From contig DASXMJ010000066.1 of the NCBI GenBank assembly GCA_036495685.1, positions 1-49,966 on the forward strand: a stretch of DNA of 49,966 nt, given 5' to 3'. The notes beneath the pieces were generated by a model, which was given only the letters and a program-made list of their open reading frames with translations, was not told the DNA's origin and made no database searches. Numbering within the stretch: position 1 is the first letter of the stretch; every line of letters starts with the position of its first letter. Below, in pieces: positions 24,448-32,723 of the stretch. The translations under genes were made by a program, and so were the position numbers. The stretch is from Candidatus Binataceae bacterium. Lineage in GTDB: Bacteria; Desulfobacterota; Binatia; Binatales; Binataceae.

Positions 24448-25238
24448 CCGGCAGTATTCATCCCGCGGCCACGATCGACAAAAGCGCCGAGCTCGATTCC
24501 AGCGTTCAAGTCGGCGCAGGCGCGGTAATCGGACCGCGCGTAAAAATCGGCCGAGACAGCTGGATCGGCCCCTGTGCGGTCGTAGCGCGCAACACCACGA
24601 TCGGCGTGCGGACCAGGGTGTTTCAATTCGCCTCGGTCGGCGAAGATTCCCAGGATCTGAAATACAAGGGCGAACCGTCGCGCCTGGAAATCGGCGACGA
24701 ATGCCGCATCCGCGAATTCGCCAGCATCCACCGCGGCACCGAAGGCGGCGGGATGCTAACCAAGCTGGGCAATCGCGTGCTGGTGATGAACTACGTGCAC
24801 GTCGCGCACAATTGCCGGATCGGCGACGATGTTATCTTGACCAACGGCGCCCAGCTCGGTGGTCATTGCGTGGTCGAGGAGTGCGCTAACCTTAGTGCGA
24901 TGGCCGCGGTTCACCAGTTCTCGAGGGTCGGGGCTCATGCCTTCCTCGCGGCCGGAGCGCTGGCCGCCCAGGATGTACCGCCTTATGTGATGGTGGCAGG
25001 CGCAGAACGGGCTCGGCTGGTGGGAATCAACGAGATCGGGCTTCAGCGGCGCGGCTTTGCGCCCGAGACGATAAAAGCGCTGAAGTCCGCGACCCGTACA
25101 ATTTTTTACTCGAGGCTTGCGCGCGAGGATGCGCTCAAGAAAGTCCTCGACGAGCTGGGCGGCTTTGCCGAAGTCCGTCGCCTCGTTGACTTCGTCGCGA
25201 GTTCGGAACGCGGAGTGGTCGGCCGCGAGCGTGAATAA
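24444..25238 (+). CDS. lpxA: UDP-N-acetylglucosamine acyltransferase LpxA
   Basis: First enzyme of lipid A synthesis, transferring a 3-hydroxyacyl chain to the 3-position of UDP-GlcNAc (or to the 3-amino analogue). A left-handed beta-helix of hexapeptide repeats runs from IHPAATIDKSAELDSSVQVG to ~190; the catalytic His lies in NYVHVAHNCRIG; FQFASVGEDSQDLKYKGEPS and AAVHQFSRVGAHAFLAAG are diagnostic. The C-terminal helical part (GLQRRGFAPETIKALKSATR) is complete. From the ATA codon the product has 264 aa, matching the ~262 of E. coli; the upstream ATG (24357) would add 29 non-homologous residues and overlap fabZ by 91 bp. I favour the ATA start but standard annotation would give 24357 or 24366. 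Confidence 0.93.
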   Translation: MAGSIHPAATIDKSAELDSSVQVGAGAVIGPRVKIGRDSWIGPCAVVARNTTIGVRTRVFQFASVGEDSQDLKYKGEPSRLEIGDECRIREFASIHRGTEGGGMLTKLGNRVLVMNYVHVAHNCRIGDDVILTNGAQLGGHCVVEECANLSAMAAVHQFSRVGAHAFLAAGALAAQDVPPYVMVAGAERARLVGINEIGLQRRGFAPETIKALKSATRTIFYSRLAREDALKKVLDELGGFAEVRRLVDFVASSERGVVGRERE

Positions 25239-26034
25239 ACTCGGTCTAATCGCAGGCAACGGTGTCTTCCCTGTCGAGGTGGCAAAAGCCGCGCGCCGCC
25301 AGGGCATTCGCGTGGTCGCAGTCGCCCATCTGAACGAAACCGCCGACGCGCTTTCCGCCGAGGTCGATGAGCTGACTTGGATTAAGGTAGGCGAACTCGA
25401 ACGCATCATTGAGGTGTTCAAGCGCAGCGGGGTCGAGCAGGCAGCGATGGCTGGAGGAATTTCGCGGGCGCGGCTGGGCGATTCGTTCGCCCCCGATGCG
25501 CGCGCGCTGCGGATGCTGTCACGCATCGGACGCTTCAGTGACGACGCGGTCCTGCGCGGGGTGGCGGGCGAAGTCGAAGCGGAAGGAATTCCGATGATCG
25601 ATCCGGTGCCCTTCATTCCCGACGCTTTGGCCCGCGCGGGCCGCATTGCTGGTCCTGATCCATCCGCTGCTCAGCTCCGCGATCTCGAGCTCGCCTTCGC
25701 CGTGGCCCGACAGATCGGCGCGTTCGACATCGGTCAAACGGTAGCCGTCCGTGACGGCACGGTGGCCGCGGTGGAAGCGGTCGAAGGAACGGACGCTGCG
25801 CTGCGGCGCGCCGCGCAACTCATGGGTAAGCGACTGGTGGTCGCCAAGTCCGCCAAGCCCGGGCAGGACCTGCGCTTCGATCGTCCCGCGATCGGGCCGG
25901 CGACCATCGCCCTGCTCGACGAAATCGGCGCAGCGCTGCTCGGGATCGAAGCGGCAGTCACGCTGCTGTTGGAACGCGAGCACACCATCGAGGCGGCACA
26001 GAGGGCGGGCGTGACGGTCTATGGGTATGGCTGA
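25231..26034 (+). CDS. lpxI: UDP-2,3-diacylglucosamine diphosphatase LpxI
   Basis: 267-aa DUF1009-type LpxI, the alternative to LpxH that makes lipid X by hydrolysing UDP-2,3-diacylglucosamine. The N-terminal domain starts VNKLGLIAGNGVFPVEVAKAARRQG; the C-terminal catalytic domain shows AFDIGQTVAVRDGTVAAVEAVEGTDA and KPGQDLRFDRPAIGPATI, the most conserved LpxI segments. The GTG start overlaps the lpxA stop by 8 bp. Use of LpxI rather than LpxH is typical of alpha-, delta- and related lineages, and helps place the organism. It is followed by the oxidoreductase gene with a 14-bp overlap. Confidence 0.92.
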   Translation: MNKLGLIAGNGVFPVEVAKAARRQGIRVVAVAHLNETADALSAEVDELTWIKVGELERIIEVFKRSGVEQAAMAGGISRARLGDSFAPDARALRMLSRIGRFSDDAVLRGVAGEVEAEGIPMIDPVPFIPDALARAGRIAGPDPSAAQLRDLELAFAVARQIGAFDIGQTVAVRDGTVAAVEAVEGTDAALRRAAQLMGKRLVVAKSAKPGQDLRFDRPAIGPATIALLDEIGAALLGIEAAVTLLLEREHTIEAAQRAGVTVYGYG

Positions 26035-26977
26035 GCTACGCGCCGCGGTGATCGGCGCGGGACGGCTCGGCACGCTCCACGCGCAAAAGTACGCCGCACT
26101 CGAGGGCGTTAAGCTCACCTGGGTTGTCGATATCAATCGCGGGCGTGCGCAAAAGCTCGCTCAGGAAACCGGTTCGCGTGCCATCCACGACTGTCGCGAA
26201 CTGCGCGGCAAGGTCGAGTTGGTTACCGTGGCCTCGCCGGGAATTACCCATTATGAAGTCGCCGCCGCGATGCTAAGCGCCGGAATCGATGTGCTGCTGG
26301 AGAAGCCGATGGCCGCGTCGCTAGCCGAAGCTCGCCAACTTGCGGAGCTGGCCGCCGAGCACAGACGAGTTCTTCAGATCGGCCACCTGGAGCGCTTCAA
26401 TCCCGCGATCGTTCGATTGCGGTCGATCGTGAGTGGACCACGTTTCGTGGAATGCGATCGGCTCGCGCCCTTCACCGAACGCGGTACCGATGTCGATGTT
26501 GTGCTCGACCTGATGGTTCACGACCTGGATGTAATCCTCTCGCTGGCGCCCGCCGAGATCGCCAGTGTCGAAGCGGTCGGTGTCGCGGTGCTGACCGACA
26601 CCATAGACGTGGCCAATGCCCGCATTCGCTTCAAGAGCGGGCTCATCGCCAACGTCAGTGCCAGCCGTGTCGCGCCGCGTCGCGAACGCAAGATTCGGTT
26701 TTTCCAGCCCGACGCCTACATCTCGGTCGATTACGAGGCACGCCGCGTGCAGGTGTATCGCAAGAGCCCTCCCCCGGCCGGCGCAAAGTTTCCTGTCATC
26801 TCGGCCGAGCAGCTCGATCTCAGCGAAGGCGACCCGCTCGCCGATGAGATCAAATCATTCGTGGATGCGGTTCGCACCCGCAGAACTCCTGCGGTTACGG
26901 CTGAGGATGGTCTCCGAGTCATGGAACTCAGCGAACGAATTCGCCAAAGCATGTCCACAGAATCACTCCCGGCCTAA
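26021..26977 (+). CDS. Gfo/Idh/MocA-family oxidoreductase in the lpx cluster
   Basis: 318-aa NAD(P)-dependent sugar-type oxidoreductase. The Rossmann domain shows VIGAGRLGTLHAQKYAAL, VASPGITHYEVAAAML and the signature LEKPMAASLAEARQL; the C-terminal domain has GHLERFNPAIV and the catalytic-type Asp/His segment DLMVHDLDVILSL. Its place between lpxI and lpxB, with overlap to lpxI, indicates a sugar-nucleotide or lipid A step. In other bacteria a Gfo/Idh enzyme, GnnA, next to lpxA oxidises UDP-GlcNAc so that GnnB can aminate it to the 3-amino sugar. GnnA is a reasonable hypothesis, but no GnnB-type aminotransferase is in the window. Starts at 26021 and 26027 are both possible. Confidence 0.85.
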   Translation: MGMAELRAAVIGAGRLGTLHAQKYAALEGVKLTWVVDINRGRAQKLAQETGSRAIHDCRELRGKVELVTVASPGITHYEVAAAMLSAGIDVLLEKPMAASLAEARQLAELAAEHRRVLQIGHLERFNPAIVRLRSIVSGPRFVECDRLAPFTERGTDVDVVLDLMVHDLDVILSLAPAEIASVEAVGVAVLTDTIDVANARIRFKSGLIANVSASRVAPRRERKIRFFQPDAYISVDYEARRVQVYRKSPPPAGAKFPVISAEQLDLSEGDPLADEIKSFVDAVRTRRTPAVTAEDGLRVMELSERIRQSMSTESLPA

Positions 26978-27091
26978 ACCCACGGCTAGAGCTTGGATTG
27001 AATTGCACCGGGCGCTGGTGAACGAGCATGGATAGGCGGCACGGTCGACCCCCGGTGGTACAATCGTCCAATTTCCACCACAATTCCACGG

Positions 27092-28276
27092 ATGCATTCT
27101 GAGGCCGAGACCGACACCAGGCAGCGGAGTTCCGCGCCACGGCGGCCGTCGCGAATCCTGATGGTCGCTGGAGAAGCGTCCGGCGACCTTCACGGCGGTG
27201 ACTTGGCACGCCAGATACTGTCGCTCGAGCCCGATTGCGAGCTGTTCGGCATCGCCGGCGAACAGATGAGGTCGGCTGGCGTGCGGCCGATTGTGAGGAT
27301 GGAAGATATTCACGCCCTCGGCATTTCCGAACTCGCCTCGACTATCGGCCGGACGGTGAACGCGTTTCGTGAGCTGCGTCGCACCATCCGCCACGAGCGC
27401 CCGGATCTGGTGATTCTTATTGACTACGCCGAGTTCAACCTCATCCTGTCCGGGGTGGCGCGGCGCGCGGGCGCCAAGGTGCTGTACTACATCACCCCGC
27501 AAGTATGGGCATGGCGGCGCGGAAGAATTGGGAAGATTAACGCGCGCGCGGATCGACTCGCAGTCGTGCTTCCGTTTGAAAAGGAAATTTTCGCCGCCGC
27601 GGGCGATCGGGTGCGCTTTGTCGGACATCCGCTGCTCGACCGCGTAAAGCCCGTGCAGGACCGCAAGGCTACCTTGGAGCGTCATGGCTTTCCCCCTGGC
27701 GCCCGGCTGCTCGCCCTCCTTCCGGGTAGCCGTCATGCGGAAGTGCACTACATGCTGAGCGAATTCGTCGCCGCGGCGCGGATTCTCGCCCGTGACCACG
27801 GCCTGACGCCGGTGGTCGCCCTGGCTCCCACTCTGACCTCCGAGCAACTTGCCCGACAGGGCAACGTCGACCTGTCGGGCATCCGTATTATCGAGGGCGA
27901 CACCTATAGTATTATCGCGGCCAGTGACTTGGCCCTGGTTGCGTCGGGCACCGCGACTTTGGAAACTACCCTGCTCGAGTGCCCGATGGTGATTTCGTAC
28001 AAGGTGTCAGCGCTGACCTATATCGTCGGGCGGATACTCATCACCGGCGTTGATTTCATCGGGATGCCCAACATCCTGGCCGGCAAGAAGATCGTTCCCG
28101 AACTGATTCAAAGCGAGATGAACGCGCGCAACCTGGTGCGCGTCGCCGAACCGCTCCTGAATCCGACCATGCGCGCCCAGACGATTGGCGAGCTTAGGAC
28201 GCTCCGTGAAAAGTTGGGCACCCCGGGTGCCGCCCGGCGGGTCGCGCTCACGGCACTGGAGATGGTCGGGACATGA
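27092..28276 (+). CDS. lpxB: Lipid-A-disaccharide synthase LpxB
   Basis: 394-aa GT19 glycosyltransferase joining UDP-2,3-diacylglucosamine and lipid X into the tetra-acyl disaccharide at the inner-membrane face. Characteristic segments are ILMVAGEASGDLHGG, LFGIAGEQMRSAG, LVILIDYAEFNLIL (Asp of the active site), VLYYITPQVWAWRRGRI, FVGHPLLD, LLPGSRHAEV and VASGTATLETTLLECPMVISYK. The first ~20 residues are a polar extension before the core. It sits 114 bp after the oxidoreductase and overlaps msbA by 4 bp (ATGA). Confidence 0.95.
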   Translation: MHSEAETDTRQRSSAPRRPSRILMVAGEASGDLHGGDLARQILSLEPDCELFGIAGEQMRSAGVRPIVRMEDIHALGISELASTIGRTVNAFRELRRTIRHERPDLVILIDYAEFNLILSGVARRAGAKVLYYITPQVWAWRRGRIGKINARADRLAVVLPFEKEIFAAAGDRVRFVGHPLLDRVKPVQDRKATLERHGFPPGARLLALLPGSRHAEVHYMLSEFVAAARILARDHGLTPVVALAPTLTSEQLARQGNVDLSGIRIIEGDTYSIIAASDLALVASGTATLETTLLECPMVISYKVSALTYIVGRILITGVDFIGMPNILAGKKIVPELIQSEMNARNLVRVAEPLLNPTMRAQTIGELRTLREKLGTPGAARRVALTALEMVGT

Positions 28277-30042
28277 AGCTCGGCACACCTCTGCAGCAGC
28301 GGTTGTACCGCTACCTGCGCCCTTATCTGTTCCCTTATGTGGTGCTGCTTGCCCTGGCCATGCTGGTCCTGGCGGGGGCGAATGCCGGTATACCGTTCAT
28401 CATCAAGAAGTTTCTCGACCAGTTGGTCCACCTCAAAAGGGTCGGCGGCCTTCATGAGCTGTCAATTTTGCTTGCCGGGTTGTTTCTGTTGCGCGCGCTC
28501 GGCAACTTTCTCAACGACTGCCTGAGCGCCTATATCCAGCAGAAACTGGTGCTCGACATTCGCGCCGACCTGAACGAGAGCCTCCAGCGTCAGTCGCTCA
28601 GCTTCTTCAACCGGACTCCGACCGGCATGATGGTGTCCCGTGTCATCAGCGACGTGAACGTGGTGGTTGCGGGCCTTACCGAAGGCGCGTTCTCGATCTG
28701 GCGCGACGGTGTGTCGATGATCGCGCTCATCGTCACGGCCTTCTATATGGACTGGCAACTGGCGCTGATCATGTTGGTCGGTTTCCCGATCGGGGTCAGT
28801 CCGGTCGTGAAATTCTCGCGGCGCGTGCGCAAAGAAACCAAGAACGCCCAGAAGCAGCTCGGCGGATTGCAGGCACTCCTGCAGGAAACCTTCCAGGGCA
28901 ACCGGGTGGTCAAAGCGTTCGGCATGGAGGATTACGAACGCCGCCGCTTCAACACGGAATTGCGCCGCCTGTTCCGCATCTATATGCGCGTGGCCCGCAT
29001 CAAGGCATTCACCGGGCCGTTGATCGAAACGATGGGCGCATTCGCGGTGGTGGCAGTGGTCTGGTACGCGACTTCTTCTCTGATGACAGGCACCCGCACC
29101 TTGGGTTCGTTCGCGGGGTTTTTCACGACCATGATCCTGGTCTACGATCCGTTCAAGGGTCTCAGCAAATCGAACAATACCATCCAGGCCGGGCTAGCCG
29201 CCGCGGAACGAGTCTTCGAGATGATGGACGAGCCGAGCGACGTGCCCGACGACCCCGCCGCGGTTGAGATTCCATCGGGACCCCTTAGCATCCGCTTCGA
29301 TCACGTCAGTTTTCGTTACGGCGTGGGATGGGTTCTGCACGACATCAATCTGGAAATCGGTGCCGGCAAGGTGATCGCCTTGGTGGGAATGAGCGGCGGA
29401 GGCAAGTCGACAATCGCGGACCTGATTCCGCGGTTCTACGACGTGCAGGAAGGACGCATCACCGTCAACGGCGCTGATATTCGCCGAATCAAGCTGGCAT
29501 CGCTGCGCGCCCAGATAGGACTGGTCACCCAAGCCACCTTCCTATTCAACGATACGGTTCGCGCCAACATCGCTTATGGCTCCACGGATCGCGACCCCGA
29601 ACGCATCGTGAAGGCTGCACGGCTCGCCAACGCTCATGACTTCATCCTGCGCTTGCCCCAGGGTTACGATACCGTGGTAGGTGAGCTGGGTGTGCGGCTG
29701 TCGGGCGGTGAGCGTCAACGCGTCGCGATCGCCCGGGCGCTTCTCAAGGACGCGCCCATCCTGGTGCTTGATGAAGCGACTTCCTCGCTCGACTCCGAGG
29801 CCGAGCGTTCGGTGCAGGAGGCTCTCGAGGTACTGATGGAGAATCGCACCACCCTGGTCATCGCGCATCGACTCTCCACCGTTCGCCGTGCCGATCGGAT
29901 CATCGTCGTCGAGCACGGCCGAATCGTTGAGGAAGGCACCCACGACCAGCTGTTTGCGCGGGATGGCGAATATCGCAAGCTTTATGACCTGCAGTTCGTT
30001 ACGGCTGAGGAGGCACCCGGCAACGGCGGTCTCGTGAACTGA
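28273..30042 (+). CDS. msbA: Lipid A flippase-type ABC exporter MsbA
   Basis: 589-aa half-transporter with a type IV exporter TM domain (six helices, ~20-320) and a C-terminal nucleotide-binding domain. Walker A is GMSGGGKSTIADLIPRFYD, the Q-loop LVTQATFLFNDTVRANIAYG, signature LSGGERQRVAIARALL, Walker B ILVLDEATSSLD and the switch AHRLSTV. By sequence alone it is a generic lipid/drug exporter, but its overlap with lpxB and its position just before waaA argue strongly that it flips the lipid A core across the inner membrane. It would work as a homodimer. Confidence 0.9.
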   Translation: MKLGTPLQQRLYRYLRPYLFPYVVLLALAMLVLAGANAGIPFIIKKFLDQLVHLKRVGGLHELSILLAGLFLLRALGNFLNDCLSAYIQQKLVLDIRADLNESLQRQSLSFFNRTPTGMMVSRVISDVNVVVAGLTEGAFSIWRDGVSMIALIVTAFYMDWQLALIMLVGFPIGVSPVVKFSRRVRKETKNAQKQLGGLQALLQETFQGNRVVKAFGMEDYERRRFNTELRRLFRIYMRVARIKAFTGPLIETMGAFAVVAVVWYATSSLMTGTRTLGSFAGFFTTMILVYDPFKGLSKSNNTIQAGLAAAERVFEMMDEPSDVPDDPAAVEIPSGPLSIRFDHVSFRYGVGWVLHDINLEIGAGKVIALVGMSGGGKSTIADLIPRFYDVQEGRITVNGADIRRIKLASLRAQIGLVTQATFLFNDTVRANIAYGSTDRDPERIVKAARLANAHDFILRLPQGYDTVVGELGVRLSGGERQRVAIARALLKDAPILVLDEATSSLDSEAERSVQEALEVLMENRTTLVIAHRLSTVRRADRIIVVEHGRIVEEGTHDQLFARDGEYRKLYDLQFVTAEEAPGNGGLVN

Positions 30043-30097
30043 GTGTGCAGCCCTGACCGCCGGTGCGCACGCTGGTCCTTTCGACTCATCCTTTTCG

Positions 30098-31357
30098 ATG
30101 TTGCGAATTTTGTATAACGCGCTTTGGTATCCGGCTCTGCCTTTTGCCCTGATGGCGGGTGGGACGCGCGGACGGCAGGACCGCCGTGAGCGGATGGGCA
30201 AGCTGGAACTCGCGTCCGACCGCGATCGGCCACGCATCTGGATTCATGCCTCGTCGGTCGGCGAAGTCGAAGCGATCCGCTCCGTCGCGCACGGCTTGCT
30301 GCGCGAGTTCGAACGCGCTCGCCTTATCGTTACCACCATGACTCCGACCGGGCGCGACGCGGCGCGGCGGCGCATCCCGGGCGCGGAAGTCTGCGCGCTC
30401 GCGCCACTGGATTGCCGCGCGGTGGTGCGGCGCTTCATCCGACGCGTCCGGCCCCATCTTTTGGTCATCGTTGAGACCGAGCTGTGGCCCAACTATTTCA
30501 TCGAAGCAAAACGCGCCGGTGCCCGCGTGGTAATCGTAAACGGCCGCATCTCCAAGCGTTCCGCCGCGCGCTACCACCGGGCCAAGCGCCTGTTCGGACC
30601 AGCCCTGCGCGCGGCCGACCTCATCCTCGTGCAATCCGTCGACGATGCGCGCCGCTATACCCGGATTGGGGCCGCGCGCGAACGGGTGCTGGTCACCGGC
30701 AACACCAAGTTTGATCTTGAAGAACTGAGCGCAGCGACCCTGCGGAAGGCCTTGCACAGCGTGGTTGCGGGTCGCACGGTGCTGGTAGCCGGCTCGACCG
30801 CCAAGGGCGAAGAAGCGATCCTCGTCGAGGCGTGGCGCCAACTGCTAAACCGCTTCCCGGAATTGCTCCTGGTGCTGGCGCCGCGCCATCCGGCGCGCGC
30901 CCCGGAAGTGGAAGAGTTGCTGAATTCGCAAGCGATAAGTTTTCTGCGCGCCAGCGAAATGGAAGGCGCGTCCCGCGCCGGTGCGGCCAACGTGCTGATT
31001 CTTGACACCATTGGAGAACTGCGCGCGGTCTATCGCCACGCGGCGGTCGCGTTTGTGGGCGGAAGCCTGTTTGCCGGCCGCGGCGGACAAAACGTGGGAG
31101 AACCCGCCGCCGCTTCGGTGCCGGTGCTGTTCGGTCCGTACTATGAAAACCAACTGCAGATGGCATCTGCCCTGATGGCCGCCGAAGCAGGGGCCGTGGT
31201 GCGAAACGCTAATGAGATCGTTGATGCCTGCACTCGCTGGCTCGCCGATGAAGCCGCCCGCGCCGCTGCTGGCGAGCGCGGCCGCGTCACTGCCCACCAA
31301 GCCGCGGGTGGAGCCAGGGCCACGCTCCATCATTTGCGTCGCCTCGCGCAAGCCTGA
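30098..31357 (+). CDS. waaA: 3-deoxy-D-manno-octulosonic acid transferase WaaA (KdtA)
   Basis: 419-aa GT30 enzyme adding Kdo to lipid IVA. An N-terminal membrane anchor (MLRILYNALWYPALPFALM) precedes the GT-B fold. Diagnostic motifs are IWIHASSVGEVEAIRSV with the catalytic Glu, TTMTPTGRDAAR, VIVETELWPNYF, VVIVNGRISKRSAARY, VTGNTKFDLE and, in the C-terminal domain, VAFVGGSLFAGRGGQNVGEPAAASVPVLFGP. Whether it adds one or two Kdo residues cannot be read from the sequence. It lies 55 bp after msbA and 8 bp before lpxK in the same orientation. Confidence 0.95.
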   Translation: MLRILYNALWYPALPFALMAGGTRGRQDRRERMGKLELASDRDRPRIWIHASSVGEVEAIRSVAHGLLREFERARLIVTTMTPTGRDAARRRIPGAEVCALAPLDCRAVVRRFIRRVRPHLLVIVETELWPNYFIEAKRAGARVVIVNGRISKRSAARYHRAKRLFGPALRAADLILVQSVDDARRYTRIGAARERVLVTGNTKFDLEELSAATLRKALHSVVAGRTVLVAGSTAKGEEAILVEAWRQLLNRFPELLLVLAPRHPARAPEVEELLNSQAISFLRASEMEGASRAGAANVLILDTIGELRAVYRHAAVAFVGGSLFAGRGGQNVGEPAAASVPVLFGPYYENQLQMASALMAAEAGAVVRNANEIVDACTRWLADEAARAAAGERGRVTAHQAAGGARATLHHLRRLAQA

Positions 31358-31365
31358 CCCGCTCG

Positions 31366-32514
31366 ATGGGACGTAATCCGGCGCGGCGATCCAGGCTGGA
31401 GAGACTGTGGCAGCGCGAGCCTTCTGTGGGCGGTGCGCTCGCGATGGTTCCACTGCGGATCGCTGGAGTGCTGTTTCGCGGTTCGGTCGCGGCACGCAAT
31501 TTATGGTGGCGGCGAATGGCGCTGAGCGCCGAGGTCCCGCTGATCAGCGTTGGAAATCTGACCGTCGGCGGCAACGCCAAGACTCCGTTTACCCTGTTCC
31601 TTGCTTCGCGTCTGCAGAGCCGCGGCCTGCGCGTCGCGATCGCAAGCCGCGGTTACAGTGGAAGCAGGTCGGTCACCAGCGCCTCGCTCGTCGCCGACCG
31701 CGGCGAGTTGAAGTACCCGCCCGAAGAGTCGGGCGACGAACCTGCGATGATGTCACGCCGGTTCTCCGGACCGATTGCGATTGCACGACGCCGCCTAAAC
31801 GCGATCGCGACACTTGCCCGGCAGGGGCCGCTTGACGTGGTGATCCTCGATGATGGCTTCCAGCATACGCGGCTCAGGCGAGATCTCGATCTGGTCCTGG
31901 TCAGTGACGAGCGCGGTTTCGGCAACCGGCGAATGCTCCCGGCCGGACCAATGCGAGAACCGCTGGCCGCGCTGAAGCGCGCCGACGCTATCGTGATCGT
32001 GTCGTTCGGCAGTGACTATCGCAGCGCCATCCGGCCGGGCGAGATGGAACTGCTGCGGCGCCATCGCGTCTTTTACGCGCGCCTGCGCCCGCGCGGCCTG
32101 GTTACCTCCACCCACGGGCAATGGGACGAAAGCGCGCCTTTGCTTGGGGGTCGGCGAGTAATCGCCGTCAGCGGACTTGCCAATCCTGCGACGTTCCACT
32201 CCATGGTGCGTGAGATCGACGCGGACCTGGTGGGAGTACTCGAGTACCCGGACCATCATGCCTACACCTGGGCCGATTGGCAGACGATCGCCGCAGCGGC
32301 GCGTGCGGCCGATGCGGTCATCACCACCGAGAAGGACCTTATCAAGCTGGAGCGGTTTCCGTTCGCGCGCGATTCCCTGTACGCTTTGCGGCTGGAGGTT
32401 TCGATCCCCGAGGAAGAATTGAAGACGCTGGATGAGCTGATATTTTCGCGCCTGCGGGTGCCAGGACAAATTGAGAGCGCGGCCGCACAGGAGGTCTCTG
32501 ACAATGCCCGTTAG
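31366..32514 (+). CDS. lpxK: Tetraacyldisaccharide 4'-kinase LpxK
   Basis: 382-aa membrane-associated P-loop kinase phosphorylating the lipid A disaccharide at the 4' position. An N-terminal amphipathic/membrane part is followed by VPLISVGNLTVGGNAKTPFTLFL, the P-loop. Here Ala stands where most relatives have Gly before the Lys (GGNAKTP versus GGNGKTP). The catalytic DDGFQH motif is present in VVILDDGFQHTRL, and IASRGYSG and VITTEKDLIKL complete the family pattern. At 382 aa it is somewhat longer than the usual ~330, mostly at the N terminus. The stop overlaps the Trm112-type gene by 11 bp. Confidence 0.93.
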   Translation: MGRNPARRSRLERLWQREPSVGGALAMVPLRIAGVLFRGSVAARNLWWRRMALSAEVPLISVGNLTVGGNAKTPFTLFLASRLQSRGLRVAIASRGYSGSRSVTSASLVADRGELKYPPEESGDEPAMMSRRFSGPIAIARRRLNAIATLARQGPLDVVILDDGFQHTRLRRDLDLVLVSDERGFGNRRMLPAGPMREPLAALKRADAIVIVSFGSDYRSAIRPGEMELLRRHRVFYARLRPRGLVTSTHGQWDESAPLLGGRRVIAVSGLANPATFHSMVREIDADLVGVLEYPDHHAYTWADWQTIAAAARAADAVITTEKDLIKLERFPFARDSLYALRLEVSIPEEELKTLDELIFSRLRVPGQIESAAAQEVSDNAR

Positions 32515-32674
32515 CCAGGAGCTGCTCGACATTCTCGCCTGCCCCAAATGCAAGGGCGACTTGCACCTGACCGCGGCCAAGGACGGCCTGGCGTGTGAGG
32601 CGTGCAAGCTGGTCTACCCCATCAAGGAAGACATCCCGATCATGCTCATCGAGGAGGCCCAGCCGCTCAAGTGA
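32504..32674 (+). CDS. Trm112-family zinc-ribbon protein (UPF0434/YcaR-like)
   Basis: A 56-aa protein: LLDILACPKCKGDLHL and LACEACKLVYPIKEDIPIML give two CxxC knuckles for one zinc, and the ending matches the Trm112/YcaR family. Eukaryotic and archaeal Trm112 activates methyltransferases; the bacterial role is unclear, but the gene often follows lpxK. The ATG at 32504 has GGAGG nine bases upstream and overlaps the lpxK end. Confidence 0.88.
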   Translation: MPVSQELLDILACPKCKGDLHLTAAKDGLACEACKLVYPIKEDIPIMLIEEAQPLK

Positions 32675-32723
32675 GCGGGGCGCGCCCGCGGAACCTCCGT
32701 TATCGGCCAATGCCGCACCCATA

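Noticed and set aside
32504..32674. Trm112-type gene in an LPS operon considered as a novel link.
   Set aside because: The small Trm112/YcaR gene behind lpxK is a common arrangement in Gram-negative bacteria.
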